Assembly (NCBI GenBank): GCA_038209195.1
Contig: JBBQXY010000001.1
Coordinates: forward strand, 1 to 64,000
Direction of reading: 5' to 3'
DNA: 64,000 bases
Origin: JBBQXY01 sp038209195
Lineage (GTDB): Bacteria; Chloroflexota; Ktedonobacteria; Ktedonobacterales; Ktedonobacteraceae
In this document: positions 7,831-17,071 of the stretch, piece by piece
Layout: every line of letters begins with the position of its first letter
Position numbering within the stretch: the first letter of the stretch is position 1
The notes under the pieces: generated by a model
What the model saw: only the letters and a program-made list of their open reading frames with translations
What the model was told of the DNA's origin: nothing
The model's database searches: none
Translations under genes and position numbers: made by a program

Positions 7831-9636
7831 ATGATGATGGAGACGGTTCCGTCGGGCACTATATTGCACGGACGCTACCGCATCGAGCGAGTGCTGGGCA
7901 GTGGGGGGTTTGGACATGTTTATCTTGCCATTGACCTGAAATCGAGCCAGCAATTTGCCATAAAAGAGTATTTTGTGACTGGCACCGGTGGTCAAGCACA
8001 GCTTCAACACGAGGCACGCGTTCTCAGACAGCTACATCACCCAAATTTACCAGCGTTTCACGATGCGTTCGATGAACGTGGACACAATTTTGTCGTATTT
8101 AGCTACATTGAAGGCACCGATTTAACCGATCATATTCGCATGACGCGTACACGCAATGAGGTAATCCCTTTAGCACAAGTGCTCGAATGGATGCTTTCTG
8201 TTTGTGAAGCTGTACATTTTCTCCATACCCAGCAACCAATGTTTATTCATCGCGACATTAAGCCAGACAATATTCGCATTATGCCGAATGACACTGCTAT
8301 ACTGGTTGACCTGGGTAATGCCAAAGCGACGGGAGATGGGGCGCGAACCTTATTCTTCATTCGCCATCAAGGCACACCTGGCTATGCGCCACAAGAACAA
8401 TATCCCGGAGGCAGTGGAACGGATGCCAGGTCCGATGTCTATGCTCTGGGGGGTACATTGTATTTCGCACTGACGGCACAGGAGCCACCCAGCGTTTCCA
8501 CGCGCAACCAATCCATCCAACAGGGTTTACCAGATCTACCGTCACTGCAAGAGGTCCTGGCGAAAAACCCACCAGAGGAAAGTGCCGAAGCACAACAGGG
8601 TCGGCAATTCCGTGCTAACACGCCACGACCCGCGAGACCGCTGCGCCACATTCGGCATCTGGCACAGTTGGGTAAACTGCCGCCCGATGTACTCAATCAA
8701 TTGAGCAATATTATCGCACGGGCGATGGCGATGAGACCGCGAGACCGTTATCAATCGGTGGCAGAATTCAGCACCGACCTGCGCAGAGTTATTGCTGCAC
8801 TACCAAGCATGCCAGCAGCGAATGCCGCGCCTTCACGTTCTATTGATCCGAATAGTACGCAGCCGGATTTGCCGCTCCTCTATGATGCCATACAAAAAGC
8901 TAAGGAGAATGCTGCACGAGACGCTACGCCACAACCATCCCCTGTAGTGCCTGTGGAAGCAGCACCGAGCCATGTCTGCCCACGGTGTGGCACAACGCTC
9001 TTACCTAAAGCTTCTTTTTGTCCAAGCTGTGGAACGTCTATACATCAAAGCGCATTGCAAGGTCCAGCGAATACTATGGCAGGATCATCTGATCTACCAT
9101 CAAGCAGAGCAGGAGAACAGCATTCAGCTTTTAGCTATGACGCATCGGCAGACAAAACAATGGTCTTTACTCCCCCGGCCAAGGCGCAAGTGCAATCATT
9201 CAAACCAGCAAATCATGACCCACAAGCTGCCACTATGGCACCACCTTTACAGGCGGAACAGATGATACTAAGCTCCAAAATTGGGCAAAACTTGCCTCTT
9301 TCTGCCGTACCAATAATGCCAATAGTACCAATAGTGCCAGCAACGCCCACCAATCAACAGCCACCAAAGGTCAATGGCTTCAAAGTGGACCTCAAGGTTG
9401 TCATTATGGCGGTGGTCTTGCTGTTGTTGGTCGTGCTAGCAATCTTGCTCTTCCTCGTCATACGTCATGGTGGACTTGTCTTCATTCCGCACCCACTATG
9501 GTTCGCTCTGCAAGCAATGGAGGCCGCATATTATGGGCGAAACATCTCTTTCAGCATTACTTCCTCCGCTGAATTTTCTTTTGCTGGGCTATGGTCATGT
9601 AGCCCAGGCATTGCTGCCATTATTGGCCTCTCGTAG
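7831..9636 (+). CDS. Membrane-anchored Ser/Thr protein kinase with zinc ribbon
   Basis: A 601-residue Hanks-type kinase. The Gly loop GSGGFGHVYLA lies near residues 23-33, the catalytic Lys in FAIKEY (K45), the catalytic loop HRDIKPDN (140-147), and the Mg loop reads DLG rather than DFG (160-162). The activation segment ends GTPGYAPQEQY. A zinc ribbon CPRCG...CPSCG begins near residue 383, after a linker of about 80 residues. A single TM helix covers about 522-545. The roughly 56 residues beyond the TM look non-domain-like, and the last 34 codons overlap the homoserine dehydrogenase gene in another frame, so the original extracellular part may be lost. GGAGGAG precedes the first of three adjacent ATGs. 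Cytoplasmic kinase with a sensor end outside is the expected topology. Confidence 0.88.
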   Translation: MMMETVPSGTILHGRYRIERVLGSGGFGHVYLAIDLKSSQQFAIKEYFVTGTGGQAQLQHEARVLRQLHHPNLPAFHDAFDERGHNFVVFSYIEGTDLTDHIRMTRTRNEVIPLAQVLEWMLSVCEAVHFLHTQQPMFIHRDIKPDNIRIMPNDTAILVDLGNAKATGDGARTLFFIRHQGTPGYAPQEQYPGGSGTDARSDVYALGGTLYFALTAQEPPSVSTRNQSIQQGLPDLPSLQEVLAKNPPEESAEAQQGRQFRANTPRPARPLRHIRHLAQLGKLPPDVLNQLSNIIARAMAMRPRDRYQSVAEFSTDLRRVIAALPSMPAANAAPSRSIDPNSTQPDLPLLYDAIQKAKENAARDATPQPSPVVPVEAAPSHVCPRCGTTLLPKASFCPSCGTSIHQSALQGPANTMAGSSDLPSSRAGEQHSAFSYDASADKTMVFTPPAKAQVQSFKPANHDPQAATMAPPLQAEQMILSSKIGQNLPLSAVPIMPIVPIVPATPTNQQPPKVNGFKVDLKVVIMAVVLLLLVVLAILLFLVIRHGGLVFIPHPLWFALQAMEAAYYGRNISFSITSSAEFSFAGLWSCSPGIAAIIGLS

Positions 9637-10588
9637 CGAGTGGATTGGGAATGAACTGGGCTATCGTCCAGTCATTAAGGGCATTGGTACGCGTCGCGAG
9701 GGCTTCTATGTTCACGAACAGGGCATGGACGCTCACCAGTTTGCCAAGGAAGGCTTACCAATATTCAGGCATAAGGCTACGCGTGTAGAAACGGCCGATG
9801 CATTTATTCGCGCGGGAAAGGCCGCTGGAGCTACGCTGCTCATCGAATTGACCACGCTTAATCCACAAAATGGACAGCCTGCATTGATGCATATTCGCAC
9901 AGCACTACAAGCAGGGTTGGATGTCATCACGGCCAATAAAGGGCCAGTTGCCTTTGCGCAAGCAGAACTACAGACTCTAGCCCGACACAACAACGTGCAA
10001 TTTCGCTTTGAAGCAACAGTGATGGATGGTCTACCGCTCATTAACCTCAACCAGTTTACCTTACAAGCTGTGGGCATTCGCTCGTTTCGCGCTTTACTCA
10101 ATACTACCAGCAGTCTTGTGCTGAGTATGGTCGAACAAGGCTATACGATGGATGAAGCTATCGTTCAGGCGCAACAGATGGGGATTGCTGAGGCCGATCC
10201 CTGGTACGACCTGGATGGCTTAGATGCAGCAATGAAAACCACTATTCTCGCGAATAACCTGCTGGATGGTCAACTCACCCCCAACATGGTAGAGCGTGCA
10301 GGTCTGCGAAACCTTTCACTTGATGAAATTTGTGCAGCCGGATTGGCTGGTACACCTATTCGACTGGTGAGCCATGCTCAGCGTGAGCACGGTCAACTTA
10401 TTGCCAGGGTTTCCCCTTGCAAAATCGGTAAAGACGATATACTGCAGGTTGGCAAAGGGACGACAAGTGTTATTTCTATCGATACAGAGGCGATGGGTAC
10501 CATCACACTGGTTGAGCACGAGCCAGAGGTCATTCAAACAGCCTATGGCGTCCTCAGCGACATCATTACGATACTTCGACAGAGGTGA
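9533..10588 (+). CDS. hom: Homoserine dehydrogenase
   Basis: A 351-residue NAD(P)-dependent enzyme reducing aspartate semialdehyde to homoserine on the Thr/Met pathway. It has the N-terminal nucleotide motif LLLGYGHVAQALL, the VITANKGPVA segment carrying the conserved Lys, and the substrate-domain run ALLNTTSSLVLS...GIAEADPWYDLDGLDAAMK, where the catalytic Lys and acidic residues lie. It lacks the C-terminal ACT domain, so it may not be feedback inhibited by threonine in the classical way. The ATG at 9533 is preferred over a longer frame from 9467 because an AATGGAGG site lies 9-10 bases upstream. It overlaps the kinase 3' end by about 104 bp. Confidence 0.85.
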   Translation: MGETSLSALLPPLNFLLLGYGHVAQALLPLLASRSEWIGNELGYRPVIKGIGTRREGFYVHEQGMDAHQFAKEGLPIFRHKATRVETADAFIRAGKAAGATLLIELTTLNPQNGQPALMHIRTALQAGLDVITANKGPVAFAQAELQTLARHNNVQFRFEATVMDGLPLINLNQFTLQAVGIRSFRALLNTTSSLVLSMVEQGYTMDEAIVQAQQMGIAEADPWYDLDGLDAAMKTTILANNLLDGQLTPNMVERAGLRNLSLDEICAAGLAGTPIRLVSHAQREHGQLIARVSPCKIGKDDILQVGKGTTSVISIDTEAMGTITLVEHEPEVIQTAYGVLSDIITILRQR

Positions 10589-10598
10589 CTCCGCAAAG

Positions 10599-11378
10599 CT
10601 ACGGTGTTGGAGGTAGTTGCTGGGGGGCGGGATAGACTGCAATGGTGGAGAAAGAAGCCTGAACTCCGTTCGAGGTCGCGCTGTTCTGCACAAAAAGCGC
10701 AATCTGTCCTGAGGTATAATCCGTATCGGTGACTGAATTAACCACTGTACTATTGATGAGCAATGTCAATGTTGGGCCTTTCATGATGATGCTAATACTA
10801 TTTTGTCGTCCGATGGGGTGCAGTGCCGTGGTGGTTGTCGGACTGACGAGGAATGTGTCCTGAGGTAATTTGCTCTCATCCAAAAACTCTTTGCGAATGG
10901 CATAGCGGTTATCGCCGTATATATCCACGCGATAATCATGATCCAGGTAACTATCGCCACGCAGATACAAGCCCACACTATCATCGCGATTCGCTTGTTC
11001 GAGGGTGAAGGTCGTAGATACCATAAAATTATTGAATATCGCCCCTGTGGGAAGGCTCTCAGTCAGGATTTGATGATTCTCATCAGCCAGGGTCAACTCG
11101 CCCTTGACAATTTTTCGCGTGTAGCCAAAAACACTAGTGAGTGACCAGCCCTTATTGCTCCCAACGAAATCGTCAAAGAAAAGCGGCAGCGTTTGGGCAG
11201 TGCCGATAGAGGTCTTCGTTGCGGTAGGCAGCGTGGGGGTGATTGTTTGGTCGGCGGACTTTGGCTTACTCGCAAAACCTTGCTGCACATAGAATACGCT
11301 CCCACTGATAATGATGATCAGTAAACAGAGAAGCGCAAAAAGCATGGTGATTTTTGTTTTGTTTTGTTTTATTGCCAT
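10599..11378 (-). CDS. Membrane-anchored LamG-like/extracellular domain protein (paralog 1)
   Basis: A 259-residue protein with a basic N terminus, one TM anchor near residues 11-31, a Thr-rich linker, and a beta-rich domain from about 70 to the end with FFDDFVGSNKGWSL, VGLYLRGDS, YRVDIYGDNRY and SGQIALFVQN segments. This resembles concanavalin/LamG-like or DUF1080-type folds that bind glycans, but the family assignment is by pattern only. It is a clear paralog of the next gene upstream (11461-12618), sharing the same segment order; it lacks that protein's zinc ribbon. It ends 10 bp from the convergent hom gene. Confidence 0.65.
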   Translation of the reverse strand: MAIKQNKTKITMLFALLCLLIIIISGSVFYVQQGFASKPKSADQTITPTLPTATKTSIGTAQTLPLFFDDFVGSNKGWSLTSVFGYTRKIVKGELTLADENHQILTESLPTGAIFNNFMVSTTFTLEQANRDDSVGLYLRGDSYLDHDYRVDIYGDNRYAIRKEFLDESKLPQDTFLVSPTTTTALHPIGRQNSISIIMKGPTLTLLINSTVVNSVTDTDYTSGQIALFVQNSATSNGVQASFSTIAVYPAPQQLPPTP

Positions 11379-11460
11379 AGAGAAGATTCTAAGCTCAAAT
11401 AGGAAAGAGACAAGGATTCACCTAAAGAAATACAACATGTACTTGTGCCGCGAACGACGT

Positions 11461-12618
11461 TTATGAACTGGGCAGTTGCTTAGGGGCGGGATTGATGACC
11501 ACACTGCTAAATTTTGCCTGTACCCCGTTCGACGATTTGCCATTTTCTACGAAGAGAGCGATCTGACCACTCTTAAAATCAGTATCGCTCACCGAGATCA
11601 AGATTTTACCATTGATAAGCACTACCATGTTCGAACCTTTCATAACGACTGTCAGTATGTTTTGTTGGCCCACCGCATTGATAGCGGAAGAGGGGCTAGG
11701 TCCAACCAGAAACGTGTCCTTAGTGGAGTCGGCAAATACTTTGAAGATATCATACGAGTTGTCACCATAGATATCAACGAAATAGCCCTGGCTAAAGTTA
11801 CCATTCGTGCTTGTACCGCGTACGTAGAGTCCCGCGCTATCGTTCTGGTCGGCATTGAGCAAGGTAAAGGTAGCGGTAGCTGCAAAATCGCCATAGCTCG
11901 CACGTGTATTGTTCTTATCAGGAAAAGCCAGATCTAATACTCGATGATTCGCTTCTGATAGGTTCAAGGTATTATGAGCGATGGTGCTACTGAAGCCTGG
12001 CCCACTGCCAATGCCCCACCCTTTACTATCATCAGCAAAGTTATCAGTAAATAGCGAAGCGGAGGATGGTAATGCGAGTGTTGAACTGCCAGTCGTAGTC
12101 CTGTGCGGTGTCACAGCTGCGCTCCAACTCCTGCTCAAGGTGAAGATACTTGCGCCAAGTATGGCAAGCAACAAAATGGCGACGCCCACAATAACCATGA
12201 TGCGCGGTCGCTTCATTTTCATAACTAGTTGATCAAAACTGAGGGGTGGAAGTTTGGCTGGATATTTCCAGCCCTGCATAACCGAATTGTCATCCAAAGG
12301 TACTATTAATGGAGGGGATACAGCATCCTGATCTTGCGGTGTAAATGCAATTTGTCCGTCGGTGGGCAAAGTCGTAGAGCGCTGGTCAAGCGAATTATAG
12401 GCGGTATTACCAGATGGTGTTGCCGTTGAAAAGGCATATTGTGCCTGTTCAACGGAAGACGTTGACGTGTTAACGCGCCCTAAGTTCGCGCCAGTTGACC
12501 TCTGTGTTGGTTCTTTCTGTGCTTGTGCCTCATACCTCGACCCGCAAATATGGCAATTTAACTCATCCGGCGCAAGAGCATTGCCGCATTGGGGGCAGAT
12601 TCGGCTTGACATAGCCAT
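11461..12618 (-). CDS. Zinc-ribbon, TM-anchored LamG-like protein (paralog 2)
   Basis: A 385-residue protein when started at the ATG at 12618, which has an AGGAGA site just upstream; the longer frame to 12741 has no such support. It starts with a zinc ribbon (ICPQCGNAL...CHICGSRY), then a low-complexity Ser/Thr/Gln linker, a TM helix near residues 150-170, and a beta-rich C-terminal domain (LFTDNFADDSKGWGIG, SAGLYVRGTS, YFVDIYGDNSYDIF, SGQIALFVENG). This domain is duplicated in the downstream gene. The zinc ribbon should be cytoplasmic and the beta domain outside. Probably a surface recognition or signal-linked protein; function unknown. Divergent from the alcohol dehydrogenase gene. Confidence 0.7.
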   Translation of the reverse strand: MAMSSRICPQCGNALAPDELNCHICGSRYEAQAQKEPTQRSTGANLGRVNTSTSSVEQAQYAFSTATPSGNTAYNSLDQRSTTLPTDGQIAFTPQDQDAVSPPLIVPLDDNSVMQGWKYPAKLPPLSFDQLVMKMKRPRIMVIVGVAILLLAILGASIFTLSRSWSAAVTPHRTTTGSSTLALPSSASLFTDNFADDSKGWGIGSGPGFSSTIAHNTLNLSEANHRVLDLAFPDKNNTRASYGDFAATATFTLLNADQNDSAGLYVRGTSTNGNFSQGYFVDIYGDNSYDIFKVFADSTKDTFLVGPSPSSAINAVGQQNILTVVMKGSNMVVLINGKILISVSDTDFKSGQIALFVENGKSSNGVQAKFSSVVINPAPKQLPSS

Positions 12619-12762
12619 TTGAACGTCTCCTAAGATCTCGTGTTTTCGTGCTATTCGCATACACTCAGCAATAGCAGCATTGCTTTGCAGGCCCGAAGTA
12701 TTATACTCTTTTCTATGTCTATCAACAACGTGCCAAGACATCCAAAGCAGAGGGGTACTACA

Positions 12763-13845
12763 ATGACTATGCTCGCCGCCATGTTTTATGGCCCAATGGA
12801 TATTCGACTTGAAGAGAGGCCTATTCCCGAACCTCAGTCAGGAGAGGTGCTTGTACAGGTAGCGGCGGCTACCACTTGCGGTACCGATCTAAAAACGTAT
12901 CGACGGGGACATCCACTGCTTTTTCGTCATACCCCGGCTGGTTTTGGGCACGAGGTAGCCGGAGTAGTGGCGGCTGTCGGTCACGGGGTCACAAACGTTC
13001 ATGAAGGGGACGCCGTCGTGGTGGCAAATTCCGCTCCTTGCCTGCAATGCTTCTACTGTCAGCGTCAACGTTTTAGTTTGTGTGAGGACATCCTTTTTCT
13101 CAATGGAGCCTATGCCGAAGATATTCTCGTGCCGCAACGCATTGTCCAGCAGAACCTCTACAAGTTGCCCACAGGAACACCATTCATTGCTGCCGCGTTA
13201 ACAGAACCGCTGGCCTGTGCGTTGCATGGTATCGACGCCAGTGAGCTTCACGCTGGCGATACGGTAGTCATCCTAGGTGCAGGTCCATTAGGATTGCTGC
13301 TGGCGGCACTGGCGAAAATGCGCGGTACGCGCGTCATCATCACTGGGCGTGGTGAGCAACGGCTTGCCGTAGCGCGACGCTATGGAGCTGATGTCGTTAT
13401 TGATGTACAGGACATGTCGCTGGAAAAGCAATGCGAAGCGGTCAAAAAAGAAACGGAAGGCGGGCGGGGGGCCGATGTCGTTATTGAGGCAATTGGGACA
13501 CCTGAGACGTGGTCTCTGGCTGCTGCAATGACACGACCCGGTGGATTAGTCAATTTCTTTGGGGGGTGCGCGGCTGGAACGCAGGTGACATTAGAAACGC
13601 GTCCACTCCACTATGGCGAAATCACGACGAAAGGGGTCTTTCATCATACTCCGGCATATTTCGCACAAGCACTAGAGCTCATTGTGGGCCATCATATCGC
13701 GGTCGAGGCATTAATTACAGCGCGCTATCCCTTGGCGGCTACGCTTGAAGTGCTGGATCGCTTACAGCACAAACAAGGCATCAAGTACGCGCTGATCCCC
13801 CCGGCGTTTGAGCATGATCTCCTGCAACCAACAAACCCTGCGTAA
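12763..13845 (+). CDS. Zinc-dependent medium-chain alcohol/threonine dehydrogenase-like
   Basis: A 360-residue MDR-superfamily NAD(P)-dependent dehydrogenase. Catalytic zinc ligands are in ATTCGTDLKTY and GFGHEVAGVV. The structural zinc loop is CLQCFYC...C, and the Rossmann motif is VVILGAGPLGLLLA. It is closest by look to sorbitol/threonine dehydrogenase-like enzymes; the substrate is undetermined. The ATG at 12763 is used because AGAGGGG lies about 10 bases upstream; the frame open from 12640 overlaps the divergent gene. Its 3' end overlaps the convergent TetR gene by 65 bp. Confidence 0.85.
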   Translation: MTMLAAMFYGPMDIRLEERPIPEPQSGEVLVQVAAATTCGTDLKTYRRGHPLLFRHTPAGFGHEVAGVVAAVGHGVTNVHEGDAVVVANSAPCLQCFYCQRQRFSLCEDILFLNGAYAEDILVPQRIVQQNLYKLPTGTPFIAAALTEPLACALHGIDASELHAGDTVVILGAGPLGLLLAALAKMRGTRVIITGRGEQRLAVARRYGADVVIDVQDMSLEKQCEAVKKETEGGRGADVVIEAIGTPETWSLAAAMTRPGGLVNFFGGCAAGTQVTLETRPLHYGEITTKGVFHHTPAYFAQALELIVGHHIAVEALITARYPLAATLEVLDRLQHKQGIKYALIPPAFEHDLLQPTNPA

Positions 13846-14464
13846 TCATCTGACTGTAGATATCGATGACCTGCTGTACCGTGAGGCGACCATTGGGGCG
13901 AAACCATGTAGCGACCTCAGTGCACATAGCGATAATGGCATAAGATGATATTTTGACATCGCTCTGCCGAAAGATGCCCTTATCCATACCATCATGCAAG
14001 AGTTCTTGCAGCAACGTCTCATAGCGGTCGCGCAAGGCGAGAATGTTGGTGCGATTATCACCTTCGAGCGCACGAATTTCCGTATCAATAATGAAAAACT
14101 CGTTTTTATAGGTGGTATGCAAGCGAATGTGATTCGCGATCGCCGCGTAAAGCCGTTGGTGCGGATCGCTCTGTTCACGTAGAATGCTTTCTAGGCTCGC
14201 GTTTAGTTGCCGCATATGGCTTTCCATGATCTCTACCAATAGGGCCTCCTTATTGGCAAAGTGGTAATAGATGCTGGCAGCCTGGATACCAGCTATACGC
14301 GCAATATCTCGTAAAGGGGCGGCATGATATCCATACTCCGCGAAGAGTTGTACCGCGGCAGCCAGCACATTTTCGCGTACGGAACGGCCAAAACTACCAT
14401 TATTACCATTGCTAGCATTGCGGCCTTCTTGCTGCAAATTTTCAGCTATTTTTTTCTGTTCCAT
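13781..14464 (-). CDS. TetR-family transcriptional regulator
   Basis: A 227-residue regulator. The HTH lies at about residues 28-72 (NVLAAAVQLFAEYGYHAAPLRDIAR, then GIQAASIYYHFANKEALL). The C-terminal half is an all-helical ligand-binding domain of the fatty-acid/acyl-CoA responsive kind in general appearance. It lies 36 bp downstream of the 3-aminobutyryl-CoA ammonia-lyase-like gene on the same strand, so the two are probably cotranscribed and acyl-CoA metabolism is a plausible target. Convergent overlap with the alcohol dehydrogenase. Confidence 0.85.
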   Translation of the reverse strand: MEQKKIAENLQQEGRNASNGNNGSFGRSVRENVLAAAVQLFAEYGYHAAPLRDIARIAGIQAASIYYHFANKEALLVEIMESHMRQLNASLESILREQSDPHQRLYAAIANHIRLHTTYKNEFFIIDTEIRALEGDNRTNILALRDRYETLLQELLHDGMDKGIFRQSDVKISSYAIIAMCTEVATWFRPNGRLTVQQVIDIYSQMITQGLLVAGDHAQTPGGSART

Positions 14465-14500
14465 AGTGCTATTCTATCAGAAAACGCGCAGGTTGGATAC

Positions 14501-14920
14501 TTATGTATTACCGTTCGCGTGTAATTTGCGTTGCATTTCAGTTTTCACAACGGTTGTGCCGATGGCGCGACCAACAATGATCGGCGTAGCTAAGACATCG
14601 GCGGCAGAATCGCTAATATCGCGCCGCGCCGTAATCACTTTCCGCGCCTCAAATTCCATGCGTCGAGAGGTACGTCCAATCTTAGTGATTCGCCCTGTTA
14701 CCTCGACAAAATCGCCGGCAAATATTGGTGCGAGAAACTCAATGTTCTCATAGCCGACCAACAAGCCCTCATCGCCATCGTAGAGAATAGCCAGTTCTGT
14801 AGCTACGTCCCCAAAAAGTGAGAGCATGTGTGCTCCATTTACTAGTTGCCCACCATAATGTGCATCACTGGCACTTAAACGCACACGAATGGCTGATGTA
14901 TATTGTTCAGAAGTATCCAT
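14501..14920 (-). CDS. kal: Hotdog-fold protein, 3-aminobutyryl-CoA ammonia-lyase-like
   Basis: A 139-residue single hotdog domain. The segments SASDAHYGGQLVNGAHML, LFGDVATELAI, DGDEGLL, IEFLAPIFAGDFVEVTG and SRRMEFEARKVI match what I recall of Kal, the 3-aminobutyryl-CoA deaminase of lysine fermentation, more closely than generic thioesterases. Kal releases ammonia from L-3-aminobutyryl-CoA to give crotonyl-CoA. None of the other lysine-fermentation genes (kamA, kamDE, kdd, kce) is nearby, so it may act alone on a beta-amino-acyl-CoA. The promoter is presumably in the 220 bp upstream, shared with nothing else. Confidence 0.65.
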   Translation of the reverse strand: MDTSEQYTSAIRVRLSASDAHYGGQLVNGAHMLSLFGDVATELAILYDGDEGLLVGYENIEFLAPIFAGDFVEVTGRITKIGRTSRRMEFEARKVITARRDISDSAADVLATPIIVGRAIGTTVVKTEMQRKLHANGNT

Positions 14921-15144
14921 ACTAGGTTTCCTTCCATTAGGCTAACAAACGGTAGTTAGATTACGTCTATATGGACGGAGTGGAGAATAGGTTTGCGAAT
15001 ACGTTAAGTATACACTATCATCTTTTCACAGGTAAATAGGGTGAATTTGGCATCTCTTCAGTCCTGCTTTGCAAACAGTCATGCATCGCCTTGTTATGAT
15101 CAGAAATAGGCTCTGCATGGCTGCGCGAAACCTCGCTTGCTCAA

Positions 15145-16479
15145 CTAATTTGTACTTTCAATCGGATACACCTTTGGATTGGTTTGTGGCTCTTGTGGAG
15201 TAATGGGTGGCTCTTTGATCTGCTCAATTTTCCCGAGTAAGATCAGGAAGCAGAGGATGCCGAGCACGAGAATGGCACCGGCCACTAAGAAATTTGCGGC
15301 AAATGAACCAGTACTCTGAAAGATGAACCCGGCCGCAATGGGGGCGACAATCCCAGCCAGGTTGTTGAAAAAGTTCATAATGCTGCCGACGGTCCCTACT
15401 GTTCCTTTCGGGGCGATCAATCCCGGAATACTCCAGCCGATAGGGGCTGCGAATGCGAGTCCGCCAAGCGCGATGGAGATCCAGATGATCGCCACATTTG
15501 CATCGGTAGTAAAGGCGGCTCCGATCACGGCAATTCCTAAGAGTAGCCCTATGGTAAAGAGCGTCTTACGCACTCTAGTCGGGTTTTTCCCCCTCTTGAT
15601 TAAGATATCGACTAACCAGCCGCCAATCACGATGTCAGTGATGGTGGCTACCACCCAGGGAATAATCGTGTAGAAGCTGCTCTTCAAGACGGTCATATGC
15701 AACGCCGTCTGGAGGTATCCTGGTATCCACGACAAGAACAAGTAGAACGAGTAGCCATAGGCCATAAAACCCAGCGTCAAACCCCAAACTTTCGGCTGTC
15801 GCAAGAGGAAGGCTAAGTTCGCCAATGGATTGCCTGCTTCCTGTCCCTCCTGTTGGGAGCCACCTTCAACGATATAGGAGCGTTCTTCTGGTGCTAATCG
15901 CTTTGACTGGCTTGGATCATGATATGCTATCCAGAAGAGGGCGCAATACAGCAAACTGAGCGTCCCTGTAACGTAGAAGCCCGCTCGCCATCCCCAGAGC
16001 GTGACAGCTACTGCAACGAGCGGGACGCCAATAACGTTTGAGAACTTGGCAGCCGCATCAAAGGCAGAGGTTGCCAGGCCGCGCTCTTTGGTGGGGAACC
16101 AGTAGCCGGTCGCCTTGGCGGCGCCTGGGAAGATCGGTGCTTCCGCCGCGCCAAGAATGAGCCTCGATAGAAACACAAGTCCTAGGCCACTGACGATGGC
16201 CGTCATAAAGGAGGCTACGGCCCAGATAAATGTCCCGATACGCACCAGCCACTTGACACCAAAACGATCCAGTAACACCCCAACTGGAACCTGAAGCAAG
16301 ACATAGGACCACAGGTAGGCAGAAATGATGATGCCCATCACTCCTGAAGAAATATGAAACTCCTGTTCAAACGGTTTCGTGGCGACGGAGATATTGATAC
16401 GATCAAAGTAGTTAATCAGGATGCCGGTTCCTAAAAGCCCAGCAATTCCCCAGCGTACATTTCCAATTCGTCGTTGCAT
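15145..16479 (-). CDS. MFS transporter, anion:cation symporter (ACS) family
   Basis: A 444-residue, 12-TM carrier. The ACS signature appears early (INYFDRINISVA), then LLDRFGVKWLVRIG between TM2 and TM3, and AAEAPIFPGAAKATGYWFP in TM4/loop. Family members import sugar acids (galactonate, glucarate), phthalate or similar organic anions with protons. The start is placed at 16479 because a strong AAGGAGGT lies 6 bases upstream, 11 codons inside the longest frame. No catabolic genes adjoin it, so the substrate is unknown. Confidence 0.85.
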   Translation of the reverse strand: MQRRIGNVRWGIAGLLGTGILINYFDRINISVATKPFEQEFHISSGVMGIIISAYLWSYVLLQVPVGVLLDRFGVKWLVRIGTFIWAVASFMTAIVSGLGLVFLSRLILGAAEAPIFPGAAKATGYWFPTKERGLATSAFDAAAKFSNVIGVPLVAVAVTLWGWRAGFYVTGTLSLLYCALFWIAYHDPSQSKRLAPEERSYIVEGGSQQEGQEAGNPLANLAFLLRQPKVWGLTLGFMAYGYSFYLFLSWIPGYLQTALHMTVLKSSFYTIIPWVVATITDIVIGGWLVDILIKRGKNPTRVRKTLFTIGLLLGIAVIGAAFTTDANVAIIWISIALGGLAFAAPIGWSIPGLIAPKGTVGTVGSIMNFFNNLAGIVAPIAAGFIFQSTGSFAANFLVAGAILVLGILCFLILLGKIEQIKEPPITPQEPQTNPKVYPIESTN

Positions 16480-16639
16480 GGTAGACCTCCTTGGTTTCTG
16501 TTTCTTCTGCATAACCTCAATAACATAGTAACCGCACAGCGTTAAATAAAACGTTAAAAAATAGTAGTAAAAAACATGACAGTGGCATGAAACGTGTTAC
16601 TTTACTCTGTCTCACGCACTTCGCGTACTAGCAAGGGTA

Positions 16640-16903
16640 TTAAGCTGTTATTAAACGTCGCGGCAGGCGGTCCGCTGCGACTCCCCCGATCAGGGCAAAT
16701 AGCAGGCGAGGTACCATGCCAGCGATGAGCACGATACCCATAGCTGTGGCAGAGTGGGTCATAAGTAGAACCTGCCAGGCCAAAGCGAGATAGAAAAAGC
16801 CATCGCCCAGATTCGAGATGGTCTGACCGATCCAGATCATCGCAAAGGGTCGCGAATGTAAGGCACGAACAAACTTCACGCGTTTGACCAAAGAAGAGAA
16901 CAT
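16640..16903 (-). pseudogene. Truncated MFS_3-type transporter (N-terminal 87 residues)
   Basis: The 87 residues match the start of EntS/macrolide-efflux-type MFS proteins: FAMIWIGQTISNLGDGFF, ALAWQVLLMTHSATAMG and a final GGVAADRLPRR, which is the conserved TM2-TM3 loop. The frame stops straight after that loop, so only two to three of the usual 12 TM helices remain. The following 120 bp show no continuation in any frame. It is a deletion remnant. Confidence 0.75.
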
Positions 16904-17071
16904 GAGCTGAAATACCTCAATAATCCTTCACTACTGATCATTCGTTTTCACGACTATAGTATACCCGAAGAAGGGCTGCACAAAAAGCCATGTTGGGAAT
17001 CTCTCCATAGGTGTGTGATACAATAGTCGATGACATGGAGAGCGAACAGCAAGCATGGAGGCATAGAGCAG

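Noticed and set aside
16640..16903. Functional small MFS transporter
   Set aside because: Only two to three of twelve helices are present, ending right after the first conserved loop.
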